A stretch of DNA of 64,000 nucleotides, taken from the NCBI RefSeq assembly GCF_002000025.1, contig NZ_MUZV01000005.1, positions 186,001-250,000 on the forward strand, read 5' to 3'. Shown here in pieces: positions 46,674 through 55,048 of the stretch. Under the pieces are notes generated by a model that worked only from the letters and a program-made list of their open reading frames with translations, searched no databases and was not told the DNA's origin. The position numbers were made by a program, and so were the translations under genes. The DNA is from Cognaticolwellia aestuarii (GTDB lineage: Bacteria; Pseudomonadota; Gammaproteobacteria; Enterobacterales; Alteromonadaceae). Numbering within the stretch: position 1 is the first letter of the stretch; each line of letters opens with the position of its first letter.

Positions 46674-46988
46674 TATACCCAAGCCACTTGAAAATTCAGG
46701 TTCAGCGTTAAGCTAGGAAGTCAGAGCAAGTCGCAGCACACAGATAATGGTTATTCGCTTATCAAGCGCTGTACAGCTTTTTTGCTCCAGACAAAAGCTA
46801 AGTACATACATCCATGTATGCAACGTTGCACTGTTTTTCTAGCTTAGCTCCCGCAGGGCAAGGCGATAAAGGGCCACCTCCGGCGTTATTGATTTTGACA
46901 ATGGAACAACCATGCTCTTCAATTAATGCCTTGGTGCTAACCCTTTTTCGACTTGCACAATCCTGTATTTTCAAGTGGTTTGGGTATA
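46674..46988. mobile_element. MITE-like element
   Basis: 315 bp bounded by ~27-bp terminal inverted repeats (left end TATACCCAAGCCACTTGAAA, right end its complement with two mismatches). There is no transposase frame inside; the frames found there are not coding-like. It is a non-autonomous miniature element in the spacer between the aldolase and NRDE genes. Confidence 0.82.
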
Positions 46989-47131
46989 TTAGCACTAGCT
47001 CTATGACGCTATAGTTATTCACTTTAACGTTGAAAGTGCAAAGAAAGTGCAAAAGGTTTATGAAGTAAGTAATAATATTTTTGCTGACAAACGCTTTGCT
47101 ATCAAATGCTCTATTTTGGAAAGAAGCTGCT

Positions 47132-47902
47132 ATGTGTATTTTATTTATTGCTGTTAAACAGCACCCAGATTATCCCGTTATTATTTGTGCAAACCGTGAT
47201 GAATTTCATCAACGTCCAACACAAAATATGCATTGCTGGACCGAGCCCAACATACTCGCAGGTAAAGACCTACAGGCGGGAGGAACTTGGCTGGGCTTAA
47301 ACACCGAAGGTAATTTTGCTGCTTTAACAAATTTTAGGCGTCCCGAAAGCTTTGATAAAAACAAACTTTCACGGGGTGAGTTAGTTGTGCAAGCGCTCAG
47401 CAATAGCGCATTAAAAACTAAGCAATATTTGGCTGACGAAGCCACTAAGTATAATGACTTTAATTTAGTTTTTGGTCCGTTAGATAATTTACAAGCATTT
47501 GACAGCGTAAACCAAAAACTCGTTAAACTCGCCCCCGGCTTTCACAGTGTTTCTAATGGTGCATTAGATGATACATGGCCCAAAATGGCTTTAGGATTAA
47601 AGGCCTTAAAAACTGTTGTGGCAGGCAGTAACCTAGAGATAGACGCTCTTTTTTCAGTAATGAGAAATCAAGTAACCGCCGAGCAAGAAAGCTTACCCGT
47701 AACAGGCTTGAGCCAGGAGCTAGAAATGTTACTGAGTAGTATTTTTATTGTTTCACCCGACTACGGAACACGCTCAAGCGCGATAATTTTACAGAATCAT
47801 CACGGCGAGGTAAGTGTTTACGAGAATAATTACAACAACAAAGGTAAAATAATAAACAACAATCAATTTCACTTTACTATAAAGAAAGCCAAACAAAGCT
47901 GA
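47132..47902 (+). CDS. NRDE (TANGO2) family protein
   Basis: A 256-residue protein of PF05742. It begins MCILFI with the family's Cys at position 2, then CANRDEFHQRPTQ (the NRDE motif) and GGTWLGLNTEGNFAALTNFR. The C-terminal half has DYGTRSSAIILQN. This start puts Cys2 at the N-terminus as in the family; a start 17 codons earlier would bury it. The family function is not settled (heme handling and esterase roles have been proposed). No neighbour informs it. Confidence 0.92.
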   Translation: MCILFIAVKQHPDYPVIICANRDEFHQRPTQNMHCWTEPNILAGKDLQAGGTWLGLNTEGNFAALTNFRRPESFDKNKLSRGELVVQALSNSALKTKQYLADEATKYNDFNLVFGPLDNLQAFDSVNQKLVKLAPGFHSVSNGALDDTWPKMALGLKALKTVVAGSNLEIDALFSVMRNQVTAEQESLPVTGLSQELEMLLSSIFIVSPDYGTRSSAIILQNHHGEVSVYENNYNNKGKIINNNQFHFTIKKAKQS

Positions 47903-47953
47903 GTAAAATATGTATGTAATTGCTAAGTTGATTTAGCGCATTCAGATGGCAAC

Positions 47954-48127
47954 TTAGAACATTTGCTTAATAATGGCGGCAACAATAGCAATAAACACAA
48001 CTACCCATAGAATTTTTGAATACTTTTGCTGTTGCTCAACTTCCATTGGCTTACCAAAACGCTGCCCTAGAACCACCATTAACGCAACAGCGCCAAATAC
48101 ACAAAGTAGAATAATCAATAACGTCAT
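47954..48127 (-). CDS. Small membrane protein, 57 residues
   Basis: A minus-strand frame of 57 codons plus stop. It begins MTLLIILLCVFGAVALMVVL (helix 1), continues GQRFGKPMEVEQQQKY as a hydrophilic loop, and has a second helix ILWVVVFIAIVAAII, ending KQMF. The pattern is coherent (two helices, Gln/Lys loop) and fits a small inner-membrane protein. Function is unknown. A different plus-strand frame of 78 codons covers the same bases but is Thr/Ile/Arg-rich with no sensible pattern. Confidence 0.65.
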   Translation of the reverse strand: MTLLIILLCVFGAVALMVVLGQRFGKPMEVEQQQKYSKILWVVVFIAIVAAIIKQMF

Positions 48128-48415
48128 AAAATATACCGTCCAAATAACGAGGCTGATGAGGATAAATTACATTAACCAAAAAGCAAGCAAAAGCGGTAAC
48201 ATGCCTTGATAACTTTCAAGCACTAGCCTTATCATACCGAGATTGCTATTAGCTGCCAATTTTCTTTGTGTGCTACTCAATATTTGTTAAGAGCAATAAA
48301 AAATTCTTACTAGCTCTGCTTAATTAAACACCTGAGTAAGCAACTTTTTATTAAGATTTAGCATCTATGCTTTCATTTTAAAATTAATCATTTACCATAT
48401 AAAAATATTTTCAAT

Positions 48416-49657
48416 ATGAATGATCTTGCTATGGCAAATACTGATAGCTTTACTGATAAACGTCGATTTATAATTCGTTTAGGCAAAGCCTTACATAAGT
48501 TTGGTACTCCCGCTTATCGATTAGAGGCACATTTAACCGATGTTTCCGAAAGCTTAGGTGTTTATGGCTCTTTTGTAATTACGCCGACCTCATTAACTTT
48601 TGTCTTATCTGAAGATGACGAAAATCAAGATTATAATCACATTCTTCGAGTTGCCCCTGGCGATCTAGACTTAGGCTCATTGGCACGTGCCGATGAATTA
48701 GTTGACGAACTTACTTCAGGTCAGCGAACGCTAGCAGAATCTATTGAACGATTAGACGAAATTGCTAACAAGCCTAACCCCTATGGGCGCTTTTTAACCT
48801 TCCTTGCTTTTGGTGCCTCTAGCGGTGCATTTGCCATGCTAATGCACACCAGTTGGAATGACGTTTTTTGGTCTACTTTGCTCGGTTTGGTGGTTTGCTT
48901 ATTTACTTTTTGGGCTGAACGTTCACGTCGAGTTACCGACATGTTAGAGCCAATTGCCGCCATGACTACCGCAATTTTAGCTACAGCAATTGCCTTAATT
49001 GATCCCAGTATCAATATTCCATTAGTTATTTTATCGAGCATCATCGCTTTTATTCCCGGTTTATCGTTAACCTTAGCCTTATCAGAACTTGCCGCTAGAA
49101 ACCTAATATCAGGTACCGCAAGATTAATGGATGCCTTAATGATTTTATTTAAAATCTACTTTGGCGGCGTATTAGGTATAGCTTTAGGTAAAATGATGTG
49201 GGGCGAAGTTTTATTCATTCAGCCACCGAGTACACCTGACTGGACATCTTGGGCAGCAGTGACCACGTTATCAATCAGCTTGGTTATTTTGTTTAAATGT
49301 CGTAAAAAAGATGCTCCATGGGGAATTCTGTCAGGCTATATTGCTTTTGGCGCCAGCATCATTGGTGCCGAATATTTAGGCGTGGCACTTGGCGCTTTTA
49401 TTGGCGCTTTTGCCTTAGGCCTATACAGTAGTATTTTTTCTCGCATCATGAACCTTCCCTCAAGTATTGTTAAATTAATGGGCTTAGTTGTATTGGTACC
49501 TGGAAGTAAGGTTTATATCGGCTTAAGCAATGCAGTATCCGGACAGATCATGCTCAATGCTACCGATATTGGCTCGCAAACGTTCTTGATTTTTATGTCA
49601 TTAGTGGCAGGACTCATATTTGCTAATGTGGCTTTACCATCGAAAAAAGTCCTTTAA
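48416..49657 (+). CDS. Threonine/serine exporter family protein (ThrE-like)
   Basis: A 413-residue membrane protein. The cytosolic N-terminal half (about 1-125) has HKFGTPAYRLEAHLTDVSES and GDLDLGSLARADELVDEL, as in ThrE (PF06738). About ten helices follow, including the second ThrE-type repeat (GALAGFIGAFALGLYSSI-like, LPSSIVKLMGLVVLVPGS). It probably exports small amino acids. The start at MNDLAMAN is uncertain because no clear ribosome site is seen; the Met five residues in is an alternative. The TetR gene follows after 31 bp. Confidence 0.9.
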   Translation: MNDLAMANTDSFTDKRRFIIRLGKALHKFGTPAYRLEAHLTDVSESLGVYGSFVITPTSLTFVLSEDDENQDYNHILRVAPGDLDLGSLARADELVDELTSGQRTLAESIERLDEIANKPNPYGRFLTFLAFGASSGAFAMLMHTSWNDVFWSTLLGLVVCLFTFWAERSRRVTDMLEPIAAMTTAILATAIALIDPSINIPLVILSSIIAFIPGLSLTLALSELAARNLISGTARLMDALMILFKIYFGGVLGIALGKMMWGEVLFIQPPSTPDWTSWAAVTTLSISLVILFKCRKKDAPWGILSGYIAFGASIIGAEYLGVALGAFIGAFALGLYSSIFSRIMNLPSSIVKLMGLVVLVPGSKVYIGLSNAVSGQIMLNATDIGSQTFLIFMSLVAGLIFANVALPSKKVL

Positions 49658-49688
49658 TAAAAACAACTCACGTCAGGTAAATTAATTC

Positions 49689-50291
49689 ATGGCAAACAAA
49701 ACCAAATATCATCATGGCGACTTGCGTAAATCTTTAGTTAGCACCGCAAGTGCAATGGTGACCGCAGGCGGAATAGAAGGTTTATCTTTACGTAAGTTAG
49801 CTGAAAAAATAGGGGTGTCTCGCACTGCCGCTTATCATCACTTTACTGACAAAAATGACTTATTATGTGCCATTGCCGAGCAAGGTTTTGAACAGTGGCA
49901 TCAGCGCTCAAGTGAAATTTTTTCTGAGGAAAAACTGTCTAGTGAAGAGAAGTACCGTAACTTTGTTCACGCCTATATAGGCTTTGCAACAAAAAATCCG
50001 TCACTCTATGAATTGATGTTTGGTCGTGTTATTTGGAAAGAAAATAACAGCACCGACACCTTAAAAAAAATAGCCTATGCCAGCTTTAATTATCAAGTTG
50101 AAATGACTAAGCTCTGGCAGGAGCAAGGTATTATTATTCAAGAAGAAAATACCTTGCGGTTAGCACAAGTAACTTGGGCAACTTTGCATGGTATTGCTCG
50201 CTTAGTTATTGACGGTATATACGCACAAGAAAGCCAAATCGATGAAATGTGTGAATGTGCAGTTAACGTATTTCTTGCTAGCTCTCATTAA
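49689..50291 (+). CDS. TetR family transcriptional regulator
   Basis: A 200-residue repressor. The N-terminal HTH has GIEGLSLRKLAEKIGVSRTA and AAYHHFTDKNDLLCAIAEQG. The C-terminal ligand domain contains ATLHGIARLVIDGIYAQ, of the WHG-type TetR_C group. It lies 31 bp after the ThrE-like exporter and 29 bp before the PilZ gene, so the three are probably one operon and it may control the exporter. Confidence 0.92.
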   Translation: MANKTKYHHGDLRKSLVSTASAMVTAGGIEGLSLRKLAEKIGVSRTAAYHHFTDKNDLLCAIAEQGFEQWHQRSSEIFSEEKLSSEEKYRNFVHAYIGFATKNPSLYELMFGRVIWKENNSTDTLKKIAYASFNYQVEMTKLWQEQGIIIQEENTLRLAQVTWATLHGIARLVIDGIYAQESQIDEMCECAVNVFLASSH

Positions 50292-50320
50292 AACGGTAAA
50301 AACGACAAGGAAACTAAGCT

Positions 50321-50932
50321 ATGCCAACTGCTGAAAATCAAACAAAACTTGCTCAGTTTGATGAGTTCTTTTCCATAAATTATTCATTTAATATCAACGC
50401 TAAGGTGATTGAACTATCTCAGCTACCTGATTATCAAAAGTTCTTAGCCGACATGCCTGCGCCGTTCAAAATAGCATCAGAAATAAACACTTTAGATCAA
50501 AGCGCATTACGACCATTACAAACAGTTGCCGGTGTTGCGAGCCAGTTAATGGAGTATCTCAATCATCAAGCACAAAAAATGGACTTACTGGTAGGCTATA
50601 TTCTCGCTCAAGAAGATAACATTAATGCCCGATTTACAGCACGTAAATTTGGTGGTGGCGGCATCATATTTACAAGTGATGACACCAAGCAATTTAACCT
50701 TGGTGACTTTCTCGAATTAAAGCTTTTCTTTCCTGATGAAAACACAGCCTTGTATTGTATTGGCGAAATAATCAATACAGACTTGAGCGAACAACAAACG
50801 CATTACAAAGTAATTTTTCATCATATTCGTGAAGAAGACCGAGAAGCCTTAGTACGCAACAGTTTGCACCAACAATCAAAACAACTTCAAGCCTTAGCTC
50901 AGCAACGCAACGAAGCAACAAAAAAATTGTAA
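50321..50932 (+). CDS. PilZ-like domain protein
   Basis: A 203-residue cytosolic protein. Residues about 105-175 look like a PilZ barrel (ARFTARKFGGGGIIFTSDD, GDFLELKLFFPDENTALYCI, KVIFHHIREEDREALVR), but the RxxxR and D/NxSxxG c-di-GMP motifs are not intact, so nucleotide binding is doubtful. An N-terminal helical part precedes it, and a Gln-rich helix ends it. AAGGA lies nine bases upstream. Confidence 0.75.
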   Translation: MPTAENQTKLAQFDEFFSINYSFNINAKVIELSQLPDYQKFLADMPAPFKIASEINTLDQSALRPLQTVAGVASQLMEYLNHQAQKMDLLVGYILAQEDNINARFTARKFGGGGIIFTSDDTKQFNLGDFLELKLFFPDENTALYCIGEIINTDLSEQQTHYKVIFHHIREEDREALVRNSLHQQSKQLQALAQQRNEATKKL

Positions 50933-51269
50933 TAAAAATATTTTTTTAGTTAAAAAACACCCTAAAACTGCCTGCACTATCAGCACACTGTTCTAAATCA
51001 TAACATAAGCTGTTGCCTTAACGCTCAACAGCTCAACTTAAAGTGACAAAAATAAGTCATTGTTTATAAAGTACTTATTAAACAACCATCAACTATAGCA
51101 ACGTCAGTTACAGCTCAATTTAACCTCGCTTACTTTTCATTTTTATTGACAAAAAAATTCAATTAAAAATTTTGATTAATAATCACAAAATAATTCACTT
51201 TTCTATTTTCAAATATCGGCACATTATCTAGTGGAAAATCCAAGTATGATTTTTTTATAAGGTAAAGAA
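50933..51269. other. Gene-free spacer
   Basis: No gene. It contains a TTGACA-like word at 51147-51152 in an AT-rich stretch that could help form a promoter for the next gene, but no clear -10 at the right distance. Confidence 0.4.
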
Positions 51270-51488
51270 ATGAACATTGATACATATGCAGACACCGATA
51301 TTGATGATGATTTAAATTTTGATACTGGTATTGCTGGTTTTGAAATTGCCTATGGTTCAACCAATAAAACAGCAATGAGAAAAACAGCAAAACAAAAATA
51401 CCAGGTCAGAAAACGATTAGATTCATTAACTGAAAAAAGGTCCCTTGATAGACAGCTTAATTCGTTAAGTGACTATTGGGACATGTAA
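51270..51488 (+). CDS. Small charged protein of unknown function, 72 residues
   Basis: An acidic N-terminus (MNIDTYADTDIDDDLNFD) is followed by a strongly basic helical C-terminus (KQKYQVRKRLDSLTEKRSLD). The charged C-terminus recalls DUF3545 or PA3496-type small proteins, but the match is only by style. AAGGTAAAGAA lies directly upstream, a good ribosome site. Confidence 0.65.
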   Translation: MNIDTYADTDIDDDLNFDTGIAGFEIAYGSTNKTAMRKTAKQKYQVRKRLDSLTEKRSLDRQLNSLSDYWDM

Positions 51489-51514
51489 TTAAATATACGT
51501 TTAAGAGATTAACT

Positions 51515-51766
51515 ATGAAAAAAATGATTTTAATGCTGGCAGCACTGACATTGACTTCAAACGCCGCATTTTGCAACGAAGATGAAACAGAGTTAATGGC
51601 TGCATCTCCGGAGTATGTCTTAAGCCTTTTAGCGCAATGTAAAAACGATGCTGCAGAAGATGAAATTACAACGGCAGAAATGAACAATTACTTACTAACC
51701 TGTATCAATGACGAATTAGAAGTGAGTTACTACAAGCCGATTACTGCTTTACCTAAAGAAGGTTAA
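51515..51766 (+). CDS. Small exported protein, 83 residues
   Basis: A Sec signal peptide (MKKMILMLAALTLTSNAAF) is followed by an acidic mature part of about 64 residues with two Cys (AQCKNDAAEDE, LTCINDELEV) that could pair. No family is recognised. AGAG precedes the ATG; an in-frame start 13 codons earlier overlaps the previous gene. It lies 26 bp after that gene, probably in one unit. Confidence 0.72.
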   Translation: MKKMILMLAALTLTSNAAFCNEDETELMAASPEYVLSLLAQCKNDAAEDEITTAEMNNYLLTCINDELEVSYYKPITALPKEG

Positions 51767-52217
51767 TAAGACATTTATTTAATGTTAAGTCACTCAAATT
51801 ATTTAGCTCATTTGACTAAGTGAGTTGCTCAATTTGAGTACACTTATTTGAACCTAGTACAGTCACTCAGTTTTTTTTACAACCCCACCTCTAACTGGCT
51901 GAGTTAGCATATTCGAGCCAATGTCTGTGTTTAAGCTTATGAGTGAGACTACTCACTCATAATGCTCAGCTCCTCAAATAACCAGCTATTACTACCACCC
52001 ATTGTAATGTAAGCAAGCCAACTAATTACCTTTTACAACAAAGCAGTAACAACCGAGAATGATTAGACAAGCTTGCACTAACACTTTGAGTCATGGTATA
52101 AAAATTATTAATGGATCATTCAACAAATAAAAATAATCGTATGTTTTTACTAAGTTAATTTTTAGTCCACTATAATAGCTCTCTTAAATAAGAGGCTTAT
52201 ATTTTGCAGGAGGCTTT
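51767..52217. other. Spacer with hairpin and promoter-like sequence
   Basis: No gene. A perfect hairpin lies at 51937-51962, and a TATAAT box at 52171-52176 precedes the STAS-like gene with a weak TTTACT-like -35. Confidence 0.5.
51937..51962. repeat. Perfect 11-bp-stem hairpin
   Basis: TTATGAGTGAG-ACTA-CTCACTCATAA, no T-tail. Possible operator or RNA structure. Confidence 0.7.
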
Positions 52218-52616
52218 ATGAACGAGCATGGTTCTTTTCGTATGGAAGTTGTAGAGCAAACCTTGGTTATACACTGTTTTGACTCTTGGAACGCTGAAAC
52301 AGTCGAAAGGCTTTGCACAGAATATAAAGCACATGTAAGTAAAATAAATAACAAACCTTGGGCTTGCCTAGTTGACTTATCCGCTTGGGAGTTATCGACA
52401 CCTGACATGTGGGAAAAAATTGACGAGTTAAACATATGGGCTAATGCCAATAACCAAAGATACGAAGTGGTAATTTGTAGCATGTCTATCCAAAGGGCTT
52501 TGATGGAAGCTAGCCATGAAGTATTGACCAATGTAGAAACTAAATTTTGTAAAAATATTCAACAAGCATACCAATGGTTAGTAGAGCGTGGCGTATACCC
52601 AAATAAATGCACTTAG
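52218..52616 (+). CDS. STAS/SEC14-like small cytosolic protein
   Basis: A 132-residue protein with a beta-alpha pattern like STAS or SpoIIAA-type domains: QTLVIHCFDSWNAETVERL, ACLVDLSAWELSTPDMWEKI, RYEVVICSMSIQRALMEAS, then a helix QQAYQWLVERGVYP. There is no signal peptide. GGAGG four bases before the ATG is a strong ribosome site. Function is unknown; it may be a signalling adaptor. Confidence 0.7.
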   Translation: MNEHGSFRMEVVEQTLVIHCFDSWNAETVERLCTEYKAHVSKINNKPWACLVDLSAWELSTPDMWEKIDELNIWANANNQRYEVVICSMSIQRALMEASHEVLTNVETKFCKNIQQAYQWLVERGVYPNKCT

Positions 52617-52686
52617 TTTATGGGGTTTCTAATAAATAACTGTGCTGATAAATATATTCCCTCTCCATAACATTCATCGATTGATA

Positions 52687-52938
52687 TTATTTAAACCAAA
52701 CCTTTCCTCCAATAAATTTATAGGCAGGCAGCCCTCTGATCAACACTTCTCGCGCAAACAATTTATCGCACTTAGGACAAATACAGGGCTGATGAGTATG
52801 GTCTTGGCTGATACGCTCCTTAAAACTTTTCACTAAAGCACCTTTACCGCCCTTTCGGTACTTAAATAATAATGCATTGCAAGCAACGCAAAAAATATCA
52901 ACAGTTTTTGTTGGGCCTTTTTTATTGGGTTTTGCCAT
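52687..52938 (-). CDS. Small zinc-ribbon-like protein, 83 residues
   Basis: Two CxxC pairs (CVAC near residue 17 and CPKC near residue 54) are spaced as in a zinc ribbon, with a basic stretch between them (KYRKGGKGALVK). It is probably a small zinc-binding nucleic-acid or protein-binding factor. No closer family is recognised. It is divergent from the M24 peptidase gene 65 bp away. Confidence 0.75.
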   Translation of the reverse strand: MAKPNKKGPTKTVDIFCVACNALLFKYRKGGKGALVKSFKERISQDHTHQPCICPKCDKLFAREVLIRGLPAYKFIGGKVWFK

Positions 52939-53003
52939 AAAACTTGCTTACTTGTGTAGATAATATTAATTTAATTAGCCATTTACCTTAAACAGGAAAT
53001 CAC

Positions 53004-54326
53004 ATGAAGATCAGTAAAAGAGCCTTTTTAAAAGCTAGCGGTGCTAGTATTGCCACTTTAACAATAGCAGGGCAAACGTTAAGCTCTTCTGCTCAAGCAT
53101 TATCCGCTAATGATCAACATGACGGAAGCAAAAATCAAGCAACAGCATTAAAACCGATCACCACCACAGTATCAGCTATCAGCGCAACCGAAAGGCTTAT
53201 GCGCATTCACCAAGCGCAAAAGTTGATGCAGCAGTTAGACATTTCCGCTTTAATCCTTGAGCCCGGTGCTGCTATGGATTATTTCTCTGGCATACAATGG
53301 TGGCGCAGTGAGCGTTTAACTGCCGTTATTATTCCTCGTGAAGGTGAAATTTCAGTGATTTGTCCATTTTTTGAAGAGCCCAGCGTACGAGAAAGTTTAG
53401 CCGTTGGTAACGATATACGAGTGTGGCAAGAGCATGAAAGTCCGTTCGCCCTAATTAAACAAATATTAACAGATTCCAAGCTAAATAAAGGTAAAATTGC
53501 TTTTGAAAACTCAGTACGCTACTTCGTACTCAGTGGTGTTATGGCTGAACTTCCAACCCTGCAACATACCAGCGCAGAGCCTGTTACTCGCGGCTGTCGT
53601 ATGTACAAAAGCCAGCATGAACTTGAGCTAATGCACAAAGCTAATGAAGTAACCTTACTAGCCTACGCTGAAGTTTGGTCAAAATTAAAAGCCGGTATGA
53701 GCCAAAGCGACGTAAAATCACTCATGAACAACGCTCAGCAACAGTTAGGCGGTAAAGGCACCTGGAATATGGCGTTGTTTAATCAAGCCAGTGCTTATCC
53801 TCATGGCACTAAACAAAAACAAATACTCACTGAAGGCTCAATAGTATTAATGGACTGCGGCTGTAATGTGCACGGTTACCAGTCAGACATTAGCCGAACC
53901 TTTGTTTTTGGTGAGCCAAGTAAGCGCCAACAAAACATTTGGCAAACAGTTAGGCAAGGACAAGAAATTGCTTTTGAGCAAGCACAAATTGGTCAGCAAG
54001 CAGGCTCAGTAGATGACGCCGTTCGACAATTTTATCAAAGCAAAGGCTTTGGCCCTGGCTATAAATTACCGGGGCTTTCTCATAGAACAGGCCATGGCAT
54101 TGGCATGGAAGGGCATGAAAGCGTTAACTTTGTTCACGGCGAAACAGCAACATTAAAACCCGGCATGTGTTTTTCGAATGAGCCCGGTATTTATATTCAA
54201 GGCGAATTTGGTGTTAGGTTAGAAGACTGTATCTACATGACCAAAAATGGCCCACAATGGTTTACCGTACCGCCTGAATCACTGGCTGATCCAATAGGTA
54301 AATTGGCGCAACTACAAACGCTTTAA
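53004..54326 (+). CDS. Tat-exported M24 metallopeptidase (Xaa-Pro aminopeptidase-like)
   Basis: A 440-residue enzyme. The Tat signal has the twin-basic-like SKRAFLK motif and a cleavable hydrophobic part ending SSSAQA. The N-terminal creatinase-like domain is followed by the pita-bread domain with all five metal ligands: the two Asp in LMDCGC and SDISRTF, His in HRTGHGIG, and the Glu residues in NEPGIY and RLED. It is probably a periplasmic Pro-peptidase. AGGAAATCAC gives the ribosome site. Tat export of an M24 enzyme suggests folding in the cytosol with its metals. Confidence 0.93.
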   Translation: MKISKRAFLKASGASIATLTIAGQTLSSSAQALSANDQHDGSKNQATALKPITTTVSAISATERLMRIHQAQKLMQQLDISALILEPGAAMDYFSGIQWWRSERLTAVIIPREGEISVICPFFEEPSVRESLAVGNDIRVWQEHESPFALIKQILTDSKLNKGKIAFENSVRYFVLSGVMAELPTLQHTSAEPVTRGCRMYKSQHELELMHKANEVTLLAYAEVWSKLKAGMSQSDVKSLMNNAQQQLGGKGTWNMALFNQASAYPHGTKQKQILTEGSIVLMDCGCNVHGYQSDISRTFVFGEPSKRQQNIWQTVRQGQEIAFEQAQIGQQAGSVDDAVRQFYQSKGFGPGYKLPGLSHRTGHGIGMEGHESVNFVHGETATLKPGMCFSNEPGIYIQGEFGVRLEDCIYMTKNGPQWFTVPPESLADPIGKLAQLQTL

Positions 54327-54491
54327 GTTAAAATTTGGGATGGGATCTTTTATAAATTGCTCAACCAAATAACCTGCGGTTAACGCAATTATAAGCAGCG
54401 TGATCCATGTATAAACCCTAAGAAAATTATATTTTATATAGTGTTGCTTTTCATTTCCACCCAAGTCACAAAATGAGGCAAGTTTCCTCAT
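54312..54491 (-). CDS. Possible small membrane protein or gene remnant, 59 residues
   Basis: A minus-strand frame begins MRKLASFCDLGGNEKQHYIK, has one clear membrane helix (YTWITLLIIALTAGYLVEQF) and ends IKDPIPNFNLKRL. The coherent hydrophobic pattern argues against chance, but the ATG lies inside the palindrome of the leader element, and the matching frame in the other copy is stopped. It may be the tail of an older gene cut by insertion of the element. It overlaps the M24 stop on the other strand. Confidence 0.4.
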   Translation of the reverse strand: MRKLASFCDLGGNEKQHYIKYNFLRVYTWITLLIIALTAGYLVEQFIKDPIPNFNLKRL

Positions 54492-54631
54492 TTTGTCTAA
54501 ATAGGAAACTGTTATTTTTATCTTTAGTCAAGGAGTGGTATTAGCTGCAAAGATTTGTTACTAATAGGTAAAATAAATAAGGTGGAAACTTTTTTCTGTA
54601 AAAGAGGCAAGTTGCCTCCTATTAAATTGTT
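54464..54631 (+). repeat. Cassette-cluster leader element, copy B
   Basis: 168 bp matching 11866-12034 in reverse complement. Palindromes lie at 54475-54489 (GAGGCAAGTTTCCTC) and 54604-54618 (GAGGCAAGTTGCCTC), spanning 144 bp as in copy A. The second ends 10 nt before the GTTAGGT core of cassette B1, also as in copy A. CTGCAA-N18-TAAAAT is a possible promoter. Similarity stops at the cassette core. Confidence 0.85.
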
Positions 54632-54671
54632 AGGTATACGCGTTAATGTTTAGAGTAAGTATCAATATTTT

Positions 54672-54935
54672 ATGATATCCAATATCTTTTTAGTTTTAAT
54701 ACCGTTAATTGCATATTGGGCGACTGATATCGTTTGGGTTTTATTACTTTGGATTCTGACATTGCCCGTGGTTATATTTGGTAAGCTTAAAGAGCACCAT
54801 GAAAGTCAGATGTTTGTCGAACCCCGAAAAGTTAGATTTTATCAGAGAGCATATTGGGCATCATATTTAACTTTAGCTCTTTCTGCTGCTTTAATAGAGT
54901 TCATTGCAATAGCTGTAGAGGCATTGTATACCTAA
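54672..54935 (+). CDS. Small membrane protein (cassette B1)
   Basis: An 87-residue protein with two or three helices: LVLIPLIAYWATDIVWVLLL, an LTLPVVIFGKL extension, and YLTLALSAALIEFIAIAVEA near the end. A charged middle loop (KEHHESQMFVEPRKVR) separates them. No family is recognised. It is first in the cassette array, and the leader element may supply its promoter. The ribosome site is weak. Confidence 0.7.
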   Translation: MISNIFLVLIPLIAYWATDIVWVLLLWILTLPVVIFGKLKEHHESQMFVEPRKVRFYQRAYWASYLTLALSAALIEFIAIAVEALYT

Positions 54936-55031
54936 CAAGGGTTTTTAAGTCGGACAAATTACAGTTGGCTTTTTGTTCGTGCCTCACTTATTTTAGCCAA
55001 CTGCAATTTGCCGCTTAAAACGGCGTTAGGC
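54931..55031 (+). repeat. Integron attC site (B1)
   Basis: Starts at ACCTAAC and ends at GTTAGGC. The inner arms CGGACAAATTACAGTTGGC and GCCAACTGCAATTTGCCG pair except for one extra base, the usual extrahelical base of attC. The cassette's own ends GTTAGGTATAC and GTATACCTAAC are perfect complements. Confidence 0.95.
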
Positions 55032-55048
55032 AAACCTATAGGCACAGT

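Noticed and set aside
46798-47052. Frames inside the MITE-like element
   Set aside because: Low-complexity and not coding-like; the region is explained by the inverted-repeat element.
47973-48209. 78-codon plus-strand frame
   Set aside because: Thr/Asn/Arg-rich with no pattern; the opposite strand carries a coherent two-helix protein.
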